Assembly (NCBI GenBank): GCA_964501335.1
Contig: CAZCTC010000002.1
Location: 137,224-201,223 of the forward strand
Source of the DNA: CAZCTC01 sp964501335
Lineage (GTDB): Bacteria; Chloroflexota; Anaerolineae; B4-G1; SLSP01
DNA: 64,000 bases
Direction: 5' to 3'
The position numbers were made by a program, and so were the translations under genes. Shown in pieces: positions 32,572 through 41,644 of this stretch (positions are counted from its first letter, which is position 1; every line of letters starts with the position of its first letter). A model generated the notes under the pieces. The model did not search any database. It was not told the origin of the DNA and worked only from the letters and a program-made list of their open reading frames with translations.

Positions 32572-33201
32572 ATGGATGTCTACGAAGCAATCCATTCCCG
32601 GCACACAGTCCGCGACTTCAGCCCCCACCCCATCGAAGAATCCACCCTCAAACGCATACTGAACGCCGGACTCAGCGCCCCCACCAACGATCATCTTCGT
32701 TCCTGGGAATTCGTCATCGTCAACGACCCGGCCCGCCGCGTCCAGATCATCAACAAAGTCCGCAAAGACCCCCTTTCCGCCGACGAAGTCAACGCCCTGC
32801 TGGATAACTGGGGCATGGTCGATACCCTTCAACGCCAGATGTATCTCGACGGCGTCCCCAAACAATACCGCATGCTCCTGACCGCCGGCGCCCTGATCTT
32901 CCCCTTCTTCCGCAGCCCCGGCCACCTCTTACAGCCCGAAAGTCTCTCCGCCCTCAACAACTTCGCCTCCATCTGGTGCTGCGTCGAGAATATCCTCATC
33001 GCCGCCGCCGCCGAAGGGATCTTTGGCGTCACCCGCATCCCCTTCGACGCCGAAACGGAATACATCAAAGCCGAACTGCACGCCCCCGCCGACTACGAAT
33101 TCCCCTGCTATCTCGCCCTGGGCTACCCCGCCGAAAACGCCCCGGCCATCCGTCAGCTCACCATCTCCGTCGAAGAGCGCATGCACTTCAATCAGTGGTA
33201 A
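32572..33201 (+). CDS. Nitroreductase-family FMN oxidoreductase
   Basis: 209 residues from ATG 32572 (AGGAG 8 nt upstream); an earlier TTG at 32530 is unlikely. Nitroreductase signature at the N-terminus: YEAIHSRHTVRDFSPHPI (FMN phosphate Arg residues), LKRILNAGLSAPTNDHLRSW, and the C-terminal PADYEFPCYLALGYPAE. Members reduce quinones, nitro compounds or flavins with NAD(P)H. No biosynthetic partners nearby indicate a substrate. Confidence 0.9.
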   Translation: MDVYEAIHSRHTVRDFSPHPIEESTLKRILNAGLSAPTNDHLRSWEFVIVNDPARRVQIINKVRKDPLSADEVNALLDNWGMVDTLQRQMYLDGVPKQYRMLLTAGALIFPFFRSPGHLLQPESLSALNNFASIWCCVENILIAAAAEGIFGVTRIPFDAETEYIKAELHAPADYEFPCYLALGYPAENAPAIRQLTISVEERMHFNQW

Positions 33202-33507
33202 ATTGCAACGGAATCGCACGCTGTAAAAAGCGCCTGTGCAGTTAATCTGGGAAAAAGCCCATTTTTTCGGCGGCTTCGGAAAGCCGCCGAAAAAATAAAC
33301 AAAAAAACTCTCTCTCTCCCCCCATCCTGCGCGTCGTTCATCCCCCCCAAAAATACTCCTTGCGGGACGCTAAGGAATGAGGCTTTAATAATTTTAAGTC
33401 GCCTTATGATTAAAAGCGTTTTGGGCGCGCTGTCTACGACAGCACGCCCAAAACGCTTTACGATCCCGGCCTATCCAGCCCCTTAAGCCCTTTACAACAT
33501 CCCCCCC
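33202..33507. repeat. Two hairpins between convergent genes
   Basis: 33261-33296 (ATTTTTTCGGCGGCTTC stem, family flank AAACAAAAAAACTCTCTC) and 33415-33457 (AGCGTTTTGGGCGCGCTGT stem with one mismatch), the second 50 bp past the radical SAM stop and probably its terminator. Confidence 0.75.
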
Positions 33508-34650
33508 TTAAAGCTGCTCCCCCATCTCTCGCCCGGGCACGACAACCGATTGAGATCGCAAATCGCCGGAACCAAGCTCACCTTTCACCAACTGAATCAT
33601 CTCCAAACAATTGCAAGGAGTCACGGCACAGGGAATGCATTTTCCGCTCTGGAAATGAGGACAGGCCGTATTGATCTTAAACAAATTGTGCTCCGGATCA
33701 TAATAGGAGCGAAAAACTTCAAACGATTCTGAATTCCAGACCTCCTGGAACGAGCTGCGCCGCAGGTCGCCAGGCATAATATGACTGTAACGGCGCATCA
33801 AATCGTCCGGAGCATGCTGAAGAAAGGGACAGGGAAGCGCCTCTCCCGTAGGCGTAATATAGATCATCGTCGTCGCCGCCGTACAATTCTCATAAAAGGT
33901 ACGGAACCCGGTCAATTTATTCAAATAAGAGGCAAACATCGGACGGGCATCGAGCAATATAACCGGATCATCAGCCTTTACATCGGCCTTCAGCCGGGCC
34001 AACGTATCAAGAAACACCGGCCACACCCGCCGGGCCTGCTCTCCATCCGACTCAGCACGATTGGCGGAACGCCCCAAAGCAATTTCAGGAACGAGCCTGA
34101 ATTCCTTCGCGCCGGCCTGTCTGACAATTTCATAAAACTGTCCCAGATTGGTCACATTCTCAGACGTAACCACCGTCAGGACCGACACTTCCCCCACCGC
34201 CTCAATCAAGCGAGAAAGCCCTTGCAAAGCCCGCTCAAAATTATCCGCCGATCCCGTTACCCGTTGATAAGTGACCGGATTTTCTCCATAAAGGCTCATT
34301 TGCGCATAAAGAATCGAATGGCGAATCTGCGCCAGCTTCGCAGCAACCGTCTCCGTAATCAATGAAGCGTTCGTCGAAAACGAAAGCACCATCCCTTTTT
34401 CAGCTGCATAGGTAAAAAGCCTCAAAATATCCTTTCTAAAAAAGGGCTCTCCTCCCATAATCTTAAGGAACCAGATACCTTCATCATAAAGACGATCGAT
34501 CAACGCCAGCGCTTCCTCAGTCGATAGCTCATTTGGGGAAATATTACCAGAAGAAGTCAAACAAAATGTACAGCGATGATTACATCCGCTCGTTACATCC
34601 CATTGGGCATGATAGGGAATAACCTCAGGAACTTTGAAATTACCGGTCAT
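33508..34650 (-). CDS. Radical SAM/SPASM-like peptide maturase candidate
   Basis: 380 residues from ATG 34650, preferred because AGGAG is 8 nt upstream. The radical SAM triad is C23-xxx-C27-xx-C30 (TSGCNHRCTFC). The C-terminus has a SPASM-like pattern: C256, G-x4-C274 (GEALPC), then C330-x7-C338-x2-C341-x4-C346-x-C348, enough for auxiliary Fe-S clusters. SPASM enzymes modify peptides (sactipeptides, ranthipeptides, PQQ, mycofactocin). The gene upstream on the same strand encodes a 102-residue Cys-rich peptide, so a maturase role is inferred. No protease or transporter gene is adjacent. Confidence 0.85.
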   Translation of the reverse strand: MTGNFKVPEVIPYHAQWDVTSGCNHRCTFCLTSSGNISPNELSTEEALALIDRLYDEGIWFLKIMGGEPFFRKDILRLFTYAAEKGMVLSFSTNASLITETVAAKLAQIRHSILYAQMSLYGENPVTYQRVTGSADNFERALQGLSRLIEAVGEVSVLTVVTSENVTNLGQFYEIVRQAGAKEFRLVPEIALGRSANRAESDGEQARRVWPVFLDTLARLKADVKADDPVILLDARPMFASYLNKLTGFRTFYENCTAATTMIYITPTGEALPCPFLQHAPDDLMRRYSHIMPGDLRRSSFQEVWNSESFEVFRSYYDPEHNLFKINTACPHFQSGKCIPCAVTPCNCLEMIQLVKGELGSGDLRSQSVVVPGREMGEQL

Positions 34651-34967
34651 GTTCCGAACTCCTTGTTTCTCCCAAGAGTGATGAAAATCGCTTGAATGCA
34701 TAAGAAGGGTGCATCGCACCTTTTATTTACTCCCCCTCCTCAAAGAACTTATCATCTGTGCGGTGAGCCCAGAAACCGTAAAAAACGCTCTTCCCCGAGC
34801 CCGCGCGTTGCCTCTCACGAAAAAAGTACCGGTGACCAGGTCGGCAAACAATCGCACAGGTGAAAAAATTGATCAAATATGACAAAGGGAAAAAAATGAA
34901 GCCCTCTCCAGGTACGACGCACCCCAAGGTCATGCTCTGTCAAACAACGAAAGAAATCGTTAATCGC
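34651..34967. other. 317-bp spacer between Cys-rich peptide gene and radical SAM gene
   Basis: Contains a short GGTGCATCGCACC palindrome (~34708) and sequence resembling repeat arms (CCCGCGCGTTGCCTC). A 68-residue minus-strand frame (34727-34933) lacks an SD and was not called. No terminator-like hairpin with U-tract is evident, so read-through from peptide gene to enzyme gene is plausible. Confidence 0.5.
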
Positions 34968-35276
34968 CTAGACTTGAATCGCAATACAGGCCTTGCAGGC
35001 ACGACAACCGTTACAGGCATCACATCCCTGACTGGCTTGAGGTAAATTGGAAACCTCAGCAAATACCCGAATGGCATGCCGCCGAAGATTACGAGCCATC
35101 CCCTGCAACATGGCCATCATCTTCTCATCGCCGTTGTAACCGTAAGCACGAAAAGCCTTCACCGGATCTTCAATCATCTCGACCAAAAAAGCCGGATCGT
35201 CGCGCAATTTGTCTTCAAATGAAATCTCAACCGGTTCAATCCCCCTCATTATCTCACTCATATTTTCCCCGTTCAT
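34968..35276 (-). CDS. Candidate RiPP precursor with five-Cys C-terminus
   Basis: 102 residues; ATG 35276 with AAGGAGAGG upstream. The first ~80 residues are helical and leader-like (SFEDKLRDDPAFLVEMIEDP, KAFRAYGYNGDEKMMAMLQG), resembling NHLP/Nif11-type leaders where a DP-x-x-A turn is common. The last 19 residues are GCDACNGCRACKACIAIQV: five cysteines at 85, 88, 91, 94 and 97, exactly three apart. It has its own promoter and precedes a radical SAM/SPASM gene. RiPP precursor is the best reading. Alternatives are a small Fe-S or metal-binding protein, because CxxCxxC also occurs in ferredoxins. Confidence 0.7.
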   Translation of the reverse strand: MNGENMSEIMRGIEPVEISFEDKLRDDPAFLVEMIEDPVKAFRAYGYNGDEKMMAMLQGMARNLRRHAIRVFAEVSNLPQASQGCDACNGCRACKACIAIQV

Positions 35277-35647
35277 ACAGTTCCTCTCCTTGTAATTTTT
35301 TAAAAATTAGCAACATCAAATCATTCAAATCTATCGCTCAAATAATATAATGAGCCCTCCTTTCTGCGCACTTGGGATAAAGAACCAAACTGAGGAATCC
35401 CATAAACGGGATTTTTCTGCATGAAATACAAAGGGGTTACAAATACAGACAACTATGATATATTTATTTTAGATTATTTTATTTTTAATGTCAACCGTCT
35501 TTCTTTTAACCCGGTAACTGAACTATCGCCCTCTTAAGCTCTTATTTCTCTTGGTTGGAAACACCGCTCGTTACCATATCCTGAGGAACGGCCGAAATAA
35601 AACTTCCGCTGGTTACCCTACAACCCTTATTTGACATCGAAATGCTT
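35277..35647. other. Leader and upstream region of the Cys-rich peptide gene
   Basis: AT-rich, with the promoter at 35466-35494 and a predicted ~180-nt leader. The leader contains an AATCCC/GGGATT hairpin near 35400 and a 33-codon minus-strand frame without SD, which was not called. Confidence 0.55.
35466..35494 (-). promoter_or_regulatory. Near-consensus promoter of the Cys-rich peptide gene
   Basis: Perfect TTGACA (35494-35489), 17-bp spacer, TAAAAT (35471-35466, 5 of 6 matches), predicted start near 35459. Confidence 0.7.
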
Positions 35648-36004
35648 TATCTCGTTGCAGTGAAATCACCACGCAGCACAGGAAACAGACCATTCACCGT
35701 CGTCCAGTCACCATTGATCGTCGTCCAGTCACCATTTATCGCTATAATGTTATCCTTCGCTGCAACCAAACCACCCTATTGCACAGCAAACAGACCATTT
35801 CCCGCCCCCCAATCATCTTTCGTCGTGTCTCACTCATCATTGATCGTCGTCCAGCGGCCATTTATCACCGCCCAGTCACCCTTTATCGCCGTCCAGTGGA
35901 CATTTATCCTCGTCCAGCGGCCCTTTATCGCCGTCCAGTCATCATTTACCGTCGTCCAGTCATTATTTGCCGCCCCCCAGCCCTCATTCGCCGTAGCCCA
36001 ATCA
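35648..36004. repeat. Array of 17 strictly phased 21-bp units
   Basis: Unit consensus on the plus strand is CCATTTATCGCCGTCCAGTCA; several central units have decayed but phase is kept throughout. Since 21 is a multiple of three, frames stay open: the minus strand gives a seven-residue NGDWTTI/DDWTAIK repeat (91-residue frame 35830-36105, then two in-frame stops), the plus strand PFIAVQS. Neither shows third-position variation expected of a selected protein, so coding is unresolved. Confidence 0.8.
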
Positions 36005-36342
36005 TCCTGAATCCCCGGCGTAAGATGATTTTCCCCCTTCACCTGAATGCCTCCCCTGTAGGGGCGACCTTTATGGTCGCCCTCTTGCCTGAAATCCATT
36101 TTCATCCTTCAGGATACCGCGCCCTTCGGCCTTTTAGCATCCCGCAAATGATGCCTTCCCCATAAGAACCGCCGCGCAGGATAGGAAGAGAGAGTTTTTT
36201 GTTTAGGTTGGGGTGCGCATCAGAATGCGCACCCTAACCATCGCCTTTTCCAGAGCCGTCCCCGCACCCTCCATTGCCCTCCCACAACGAATCATTCCCT
36301 ATCAGCATTTACGTTTCACGTTTCCCATCTTCCAATCCGCCC
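36005..36342. repeat. Composite dispersed repeat with hairpin 36207-36239
   Basis: GTAGGGGCGACCTTTATGGTCGCCC (shortened; 36055-36080, recurring at 37969) is followed by CATCCTTCAGGATACC, CATCCCGCAAATGATG, CCGCGCAGGAT and GAGAGAGTTTTTTG, then the hairpin with GGGTGCGCAT / ATGCGCACCC. Same order as at 19250 and 52510-53350. No gene seen. Confidence 0.75.
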
Positions 36343-37923
36343 CTACTCCTCCCACCGCGCCAGTTCCGTCTGATACGGCAACGACACATAGAAGGTCGAG
36401 CCCTGTCCCGGCGCACTTTCTACCCAAATCCGCCCCCCATGCGCCTGCACAATCGCCCGCGCCAGATAAAGCCCCAATCCCGTCCCCGAAACGGCCCGCG
36501 TATCCGGTCCTTCCACCCGATAAAAACGCTCAAAAATCCGCCACTGTTCTTCCAGCGGAATCCCGACGCCCTCATCGCTCACCGAAATCAACACCGCCTG
36601 AGCCATCGCCGTTCCGCGAACCCGCACCTTTCCCCCCCGCGGCGAATACTTGATCGCATTGGAAACCAGATTGTCCAATACCTGCTCCAACCGCCGCGCA
36701 TCCCCCGACACCATCGGGAAATCGGGATCGAATTCAATCTCCAGCCGATGCTTCTTCGATTGATTCTGATGACGTTCCACCACCCGCCGGGCAATCTCCC
36801 GCCAATCCACCTCTTGCACATCATGCAGCGGCAACCCATTGGCCTGCAAACGTGACACATCCAGCAGATCATCCACCAGCCGCGCCAGACGATCGCCCTC
36901 TTCGACAATCGCCCCCAGCATCTCCGCCACCAGCGCCGGATCGCGCCGGGCGCCCGGATTGCTGAGCGTTTCCGCATACCCTTTGATAATTGCCACCGGC
37001 GTTTTCAATTCATGGGAGACAATAGAAATAAAAGTCTCCTTCAACACATCGGCCTGCCGGAACCGGGTAATATCGCGCACATTGGCCACCCAATTGATCG
37101 GACGCCCCGAAACGATCAACGGCGAATAAGTGATCCCCACACTGACCAGACTGCCGTTTTTGCGGCGCAATTCACCTTCCACATACAGCGGCGGCCCCCC
37201 GGGATTCCCCATCTCCGCCGATTCGGCATCCAACGGCTTCCCCACATCCAGCCGGGCCCAGATCAACACCTCCTGCACCGGCTTACCGACCACCTCTTCG
37301 GCCGTCCAGCCGATCAACCGCGCCAGTGCCCGATTGATACGCTCCACCGTCAGATCGAGGCGCAGCACCAGCAGCCCATCGGCACTCGACTCCAATAAAG
37401 CATCCAATCGACGCCGTTCAGTCACCGCCGCCTCATAAAGGCGCGCATTGTGCACCGCAATGGCCGCATAATCGGAAAAACTGGACAAAATCTGGTGATC
37501 GTCCTCCGAAAAAACAGCGCTGTGCGAGCGCAACACAAAGATCACCCCCAACAAATCGTGCTCCACGACCAGCGGCAAAGCCACCACCTGATCCAAAACC
37601 ATCCCGGTCTCTTCACCGATCCGAATCAACTTCTCTTTAAGATCGGGAATGACAAAATTGCCGGTCGAAACCGGCACCTCCGCCACCAAAGAATTAAACA
37701 TCGGCAACAAAGCCGGCGCAATCCCATAACTGGCCCAAAAAGTATAAGCGTTATCCTCGCCGCGGAGGGCAATCAGGCCGACTTCACCGCGCAGCAGTTC
37801 GACAGCCGCTTCCAGAATCAACCGCAGCACAGCCCGCAGGTTCAACCGCGAGACCAAAGCCCGGCTGATGCTCAACAGATAATCCCGCTGCCGGATTCGA
37901 TAATCAAAAAAGGCCAGAGCCAT
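36343..37923 (-). CDS. GAF-PAS sensor histidine kinase (soluble)
   Basis: 526 residues without membrane segments. GAF (~20-165: LNLRAVLRLILEAAVELLRG), PAS (~175-290: LLESSADGLLVLRLDLTVER), HisKA with FISIVSHELKTPVAIIKGYA, HATPase_c with DNLVSNAIKYSPRGG, SDEGVGIP, GTGLGLYLARAIVQAHGG. Catalytic boxes intact. No response regulator gene next to it. Likely a cytoplasmic light, redox or ligand sensor; the signal cannot be told from sequence. Confidence 0.92.
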   Translation of the reverse strand: MALAFFDYRIRQRDYLLSISRALVSRLNLRAVLRLILEAAVELLRGEVGLIALRGEDNAYTFWASYGIAPALLPMFNSLVAEVPVSTGNFVIPDLKEKLIRIGEETGMVLDQVVALPLVVEHDLLGVIFVLRSHSAVFSEDDHQILSSFSDYAAIAVHNARLYEAAVTERRRLDALLESSADGLLVLRLDLTVERINRALARLIGWTAEEVVGKPVQEVLIWARLDVGKPLDAESAEMGNPGGPPLYVEGELRRKNGSLVSVGITYSPLIVSGRPINWVANVRDITRFRQADVLKETFISIVSHELKTPVAIIKGYAETLSNPGARRDPALVAEMLGAIVEEGDRLARLVDDLLDVSRLQANGLPLHDVQEVDWREIARRVVERHQNQSKKHRLEIEFDPDFPMVSGDARRLEQVLDNLVSNAIKYSPRGGKVRVRGTAMAQAVLISVSDEGVGIPLEEQWRIFERFYRVEGPDTRAVSGTGLGLYLARAIVQAHGGRIWVESAPGQGSTFYVSLPYQTELARWEE

Positions 37924-38040
37924 AGACCCACCCTCCTTTCAGCCCGACGTTTTACCCCGTTCTCCTGTAGGGGCGACCTTTATGATCGCCCTTCGGCCCG
38001 GTGTAGCCGCTTCCCGATGGAAAGAGATTGATTTTTTATT

Positions 38041-38078
38041 CATGTTTTCGCGGGCTTCAGAAAGCCCGCGAAAACATG
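38041..38078. repeat. Hairpin element (CGCGGGCTTC stem)
   Basis: Perfect stem, loop AGAA, left flank GATTGATTTTTTATT, right flank GGCTTTTT. Confidence 0.8.
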
Positions 38079-38139
38079 GGCTTTTTCTCTGCGGCCTCTG
38101 CGTCTTTTCTTTTGCCGTTTTCACACCCCAGCCTCTTTA

Positions 38140-38173
38140 CATTTTCGCCCGCCTGTTCAGGCGGGCGAAAATG
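38140..38173. repeat. Hairpin element (CGCCCGCCTG stem)
   Basis: CATTTTCGCCCGCCTG pairs perfectly with its complement around TT, followed by TTATTTTTTAAA. Confidence 0.8.
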
Positions 38174-38229
38174 TTATTTTTTAAACCCCAAAAATCTCTG
38201 CGCCTCTCTGCGCACTCTGCGTCTCGGCG

Positions 38230-39546
38230 TTAAAGCTGCTCTTCTTCCAGCTTTGTCAGTACCCGCTCGAAAATATCCAGCGCCTCTTCCGCAATCTCCT
38301 GCGGCACATTGAGCGGCGGCACCATCCGGATCGTATTCGGACCGGCGCCCAGCAACAGCAAACTCTCTTCAAACGCCATATCGACCAGCCGATTGCGCAG
38401 CTCATGCGCCCGCTCGCGCGTTTCCCGGCTCTTGACGATCTCCACACCGATCATCAACCCCCGGCCGCGCACATTGCCGATCAAGGGATGCTTTTCCATC
38501 ATCCCCTGCAACCGTTCCATCATCCAGTTGCCGACCTTCGTCGCATTGTCCATCATACCGTTCTCCAGCAGCCGCAACGTCGTCAACGCCGCCGCGCAGG
38601 AAATCGGATTGCCCCCAAAAGTGCTGGCATGCGCCCCCGCCGGCCAGGTCATCAACGAACGGCGCGCAATCATCGTCCCCAACGGCATCCCCGAAGCGAT
38701 CCCTTTGGCCACGCTGACGATGTCGGGCTCGACACAATCTTCATGCTGAATGGCAAACCACTTCCCGGTGCGCCCCATCCCACACTGCACCTCATCCAGC
38801 ATCAACAAAATGCCGTGACGATCGCACAGTTTGCGCAGCGCCGGGAAGAAAGTAGGCGGAGGAACGATGTAGCCGCCCTCCCCCTGGATCGGTTCGACCA
38901 GGATCGCGGCCACTTCATCTGGAGGAACGGCTTTGGCCAGCACCACTTCTTCAATAAAGCGGACGACAGCCAACCCTTGATCTTCATGTGAGGAAAAAAT
39001 CGGCCGATAGGGATCGGGATAAGGAACATGCTCGACGCCGGCCAACGTGGGGAAGAAACCGCGCCGCTGCACCGGCTTGCTGGCGGTAAAAGCCAGCGCC
39101 CCCAGCGTGCGACCGTGAAAACCACCGTAAAAAGCCAGAAATCGCGGACGCCCGGTGACATAACGGGCCAGCTTGACGCCGGCTTCAATCGCCTCAGCAC
39201 CCGAATTAGCAAAGAAAACCTGACCAGACTCCGAGAAAGGCGCAATCCGGCTCAAATATTCCGCCAGCTCGATCTGCACAGGATAATAAAAATCAGTGCC
39301 GGACATATGGATGAACTTTTCGGCCTGATCTTTAATCGCCTGGACCACTTCGGGGTGACAATGCCCCGTCGAAGTGACCGCAACACCGCTGGTGAAATCC
39401 ACAAACCGATGCCCGTCGACATCCCATACTTCAGAACCACGCCCATGATCCATTACAAAAGGATAAGAACGGGTGTAGGAGGGAGAGACTACCTCCCGAT
39501 CGCGTGCTACATAAGCCTGTGCTTTGGGACCCGGGATCTGTGCCAT
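38230..39546 (-). CDS. Class III PLP aminotransferase (GABA/acetylornithine type)
   Basis: 438 residues from ATG 39546 (AGGAGG 5 nt upstream). Visible family blocks: SGVAVTSTGHCHPEVVQAIK, FFANSGAEAIEAGVKLAR, YGGFHGRTLGALAFTASK, LDEVQCGMGRTGKWFA (the Asp binding the PLP ring nitrogen) and SVAKGIASGMPLG with the Schiff-base Lys. The substrate may be 4-aminobutyrate, acetylornithine or another omega-amine; sequence alone does not settle it. It follows the antiporter-like operon by 60 bp on the same strand and may be part of it. Confidence 0.92.
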   Translation of the reverse strand: MAQIPGPKAQAYVARDREVVSPSYTRSYPFVMDHGRGSEVWDVDGHRFVDFTSGVAVTSTGHCHPEVVQAIKDQAEKFIHMSGTDFYYPVQIELAEYLSRIAPFSESGQVFFANSGAEAIEAGVKLARYVTGRPRFLAFYGGFHGRTLGALAFTASKPVQRRGFFPTLAGVEHVPYPDPYRPIFSSHEDQGLAVVRFIEEVVLAKAVPPDEVAAILVEPIQGEGGYIVPPPTFFPALRKLCDRHGILLMLDEVQCGMGRTGKWFAIQHEDCVEPDIVSVAKGIASGMPLGTMIARRSLMTWPAGAHASTFGGNPISCAAALTTLRLLENGMMDNATKVGNWMMERLQGMMEKHPLIGNVRGRGLMIGVEIVKSRETRERAHELRNRLVDMAFEESLLLLGAGPNTIRMVPPLNVPQEIAEEALDIFERVLTKLEEEQL

Positions 39547-39605
39547 GAAACCTCCTGGAATTTGAAGATCGACCACGCCTCCCGCAGGGCAGGAGGAGCA
39601 TTCTC

Positions 39606-41027
39606 TCAAGGCGCAAAAAAGGGATAACTCTCCGCCATCTGCAACCCTACCGCGCTGAATCCCTGCGGAAAGATCCCCAGGATCAACGTCGTGCCGATCA
39701 ATACCAAAATCAGTAAAATCACCACCCGATCCTCCGTCACCGGACCGCTCATCTCGGCCAGGGTCCGCGGTGCCGCCAGCAACGACCGAATCGAACTCAC
39801 AAGTCCCATCATTACGCCCGCACTGCCGGCCAACGCCAGCAACGCCCAGAAAAAGCTGTTCTCAGCCACCAATCGATAAAGTCCCCACCGGGCCGTAAAG
39901 CCCAGCGAAAGCGGAAACCCTGCCATCGCAATCCCACCGACCAGGAAAGCCACCACCCGCCAGGGAGAACGCCAGACCGCTCCCGTCACCGCAGTCAAAT
40001 CATCGCTGCCCCGGCCCAAACGTCGCAGCCCATCCAAGCCTAACGTCATCAACCCCAGGGCAAACGGCCGCGCCATCAACAACATCGCCGCCAGAGCCAG
40101 CCCCGCCGCCCGCTGAGTCCCCAACGCCAGCAACATCGCGCCGTTATCCACCAGCGTGGCATACCCGATCAACCTCCCCAGATGGCGTTGCGAAGCCGCC
40201 AGTATCCCCCCCACCACCATCATCAACAAACCCAGGCTGCTGAGCAAGGTACCAAACGAAGCCTGCTCCCACAGCCAGGTATAAGATTGCAAATAAGCCA
40301 GCAACAGGAACCAAACGGCCCCGATATTGACAGTAAAAAGGAAGGTAACCACGGGCGGCGATCCGTCCATCGCCACCGTTGAAAGCCAGGTTTGAAAAGG
40401 AACCGCGCCCAATAAAATCGCAAAGGAAAGGCTCATCAAAACGGCCGCCGTATCGAGCAAACCGTGGTCGTTGGGGAAACTGGCATAGAGATCCAGCAAT
40501 AATTGGGTGATCATCAGGCCCGGCAACGCCAGCGTGGCATACGTCATATAACGCAGCCCGCCCGAAACGCTCCCCCCAGACTCATGTAAAGGGAAAACCG
40601 CCAGCACAGCGGCCAGTTCCACCAGCAACGCCGCGTAGACCACCTGCTCCACCATCAACGCCGCCGCCAGCAAGGTCGCCATCGCCAGCCCCACCGGGAA
40701 GAAATTGGAGTGAGGCAACAACCGCCAGGCCACAATAAACAACCCCGCCGCCGTAAAGAAGATGAACGCCAGCCCTAATCGATCCACCGGCTGGATCACC
40801 ATCTGCCGCCCCAGAAAAACCAACGGCCGGCCCAAAATCACTTCCATCCCCCCCAGAGAAACCGGCTGCGTCAGCGGCATCAAGGCCACCATCAAACCGA
40901 CAACGGTCGCAGTGATAGCCGCCAGCCAGGCTGAAAGCGCCGTCCAACGACGCATCAATTGCAAAACCAGAGCCACCGCCAACGGAATCCCCAATACCGG
41001 GATCGGCCCCACCAGCGCGGTTGTCAT
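39606..41027 (-). CDS. Antiporter-like (NuoL/M/N family) membrane subunit, degenerate
   Basis: 473 residues, about 13 membrane helices, from ATG 41027 (GGAGG upstream; overlaps the previous stop as ATGA). VPFQTWLSTVAMDGSPPVVTFLF corresponds to the VPFHxWLPDAHxxAP block of NuoM/N/MrpD, but the His is Gln and the following helix lacks the usual Lys. Residues needed for proton translocation may therefore be altered. It shares an operon with a second such protein and a small membrane subunit, but no hydrophilic NADH or hydrogenase subunits are near. Confidence 0.8.
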   Translation of the reverse strand: MTTALVGPIPVLGIPLAVALVLQLMRRWTALSAWLAAITATVVGLMVALMPLTQPVSLGGMEVILGRPLVFLGRQMVIQPVDRLGLAFIFFTAAGLFIVAWRLLPHSNFFPVGLAMATLLAAALMVEQVVYAALLVELAAVLAVFPLHESGGSVSGGLRYMTYATLALPGLMITQLLLDLYASFPNDHGLLDTAAVLMSLSFAILLGAVPFQTWLSTVAMDGSPPVVTFLFTVNIGAVWFLLLAYLQSYTWLWEQASFGTLLSSLGLLMMVVGGILAASQRHLGRLIGYATLVDNGAMLLALGTQRAAGLALAAMLLMARPFALGLMTLGLDGLRRLGRGSDDLTAVTGAVWRSPWRVVAFLVGGIAMAGFPLSLGFTARWGLYRLVAENSFFWALLALAGSAGVMMGLVSSIRSLLAAPRTLAEMSGPVTEDRVVILLILVLIGTTLILGIFPQGFSAVGLQMAESYPFFAP

Positions 41028-41644
41028 TGCGCGACCTCCGCTACCGTTAGATAGGAAATAGCCAATCCCACAACCAACGTTACAATCACCAGCAGCCCGG
41101 TAACGAGAACCCCCGGGTCCCAGGCCGAATAGAAAATATCCAAACCGGCCAGCAGGTTCAACACCCCCACGCCCACCACGCCGGCATCCTTTTCTGTGCC
41201 GATCAACACAACCGCCAGCCCCAGCAGCACAAAGCAAGTCATCGCCAGATCATTAGAAAGGAACGGCAGCGGATAACGCTGCGAAGCCAGATAGGCCACC
41301 AGAGAGATTACTATCAAAAAGAGGCTGCGAAACGGCAAATCCGCCACCCAATGAATCCGTGGAAACCCCTGAGAAACGGCCTCTTCGCGGGTCCGGGCGC
41401 TGAGATAAAGCGCCCCACAGACCAACCAACCGATCAAAGTCTTGAGCAAAGCCATCTCAGGCCGGGTATCGAACAACCGCAAGAACATAATCCCAATGAA
41501 GAAATATTGAGCCAGCAGCGCCAGCAAACGAATTCGCCACTCAGCAATCAAATAAATGGCCGCACCGGCCAGAAAGATCCCCAAAACCGCAGGCGTCGAA
41601 GCCAACGACGAAAGGCGGCTCAACCATTGGATAAAAACGCTCAT
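41024..41644 (-). CDS. Six-helix membrane protein, possible NuoJ/K counterpart
   Basis: 206 residues with about six membrane helices, 4-nt ATGA overlaps with both neighbours. Size and position between two antiporter-like subunits recall NuoJ/NuoK or MrpA/B/C parts, but I see no diagnostic motif. EKDAGVVGVGVLNLLAGLDIF resembles the NuoK-like GxxNLL helix loosely. Role inferred from operon only. Confidence 0.6.
   Translation of the reverse strand: MSVFIQWLSRLSSLASTPAVLGIFLAGAAIYLIAEWRIRLLALLAQYFFIGIMFLRLFDTRPEMALLKTLIGWLVCGALYLSARTREEAVSQGFPRIHWVADLPFRSLFLIVISLVAYLASQRYPLPFLSNDLAMTCFVLLGLAVVLIGTEKDAGVVGVGVLNLLAGLDIFYSAWDPGVLVTGLLVIVTLVVGLAISYLTVAEVAQ

Larger units (their letters stand above)
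37924..38229. repeat. Repeat region with two hairpins
   Basis: GTAGGGGCGACCTTTATG (37968), hairpins 38041-38078 (CATGTTTTCGCGGGCTTC stem) and 38140-38173 (CATTTTCGCCCGCCTG stem), plus CTCTGCG-type repeats at 38088-38105 and 38195-38230. No gene seen. Confidence 0.75.

Noticed and set aside
34727..34933. 68-residue frame between the Cys-rich peptide and radical SAM genes
   Set aside because: No SD, mixed composition and overlap with repeat-like arms; not a credible second precursor.
35830..36105. 91-residue Trp-repeat protein as a confirmed gene
   Set aside because: Its first 20 residues come from a dispersed repeat (GGGCGACC...), no SD, and the array continues past two in-frame stops.
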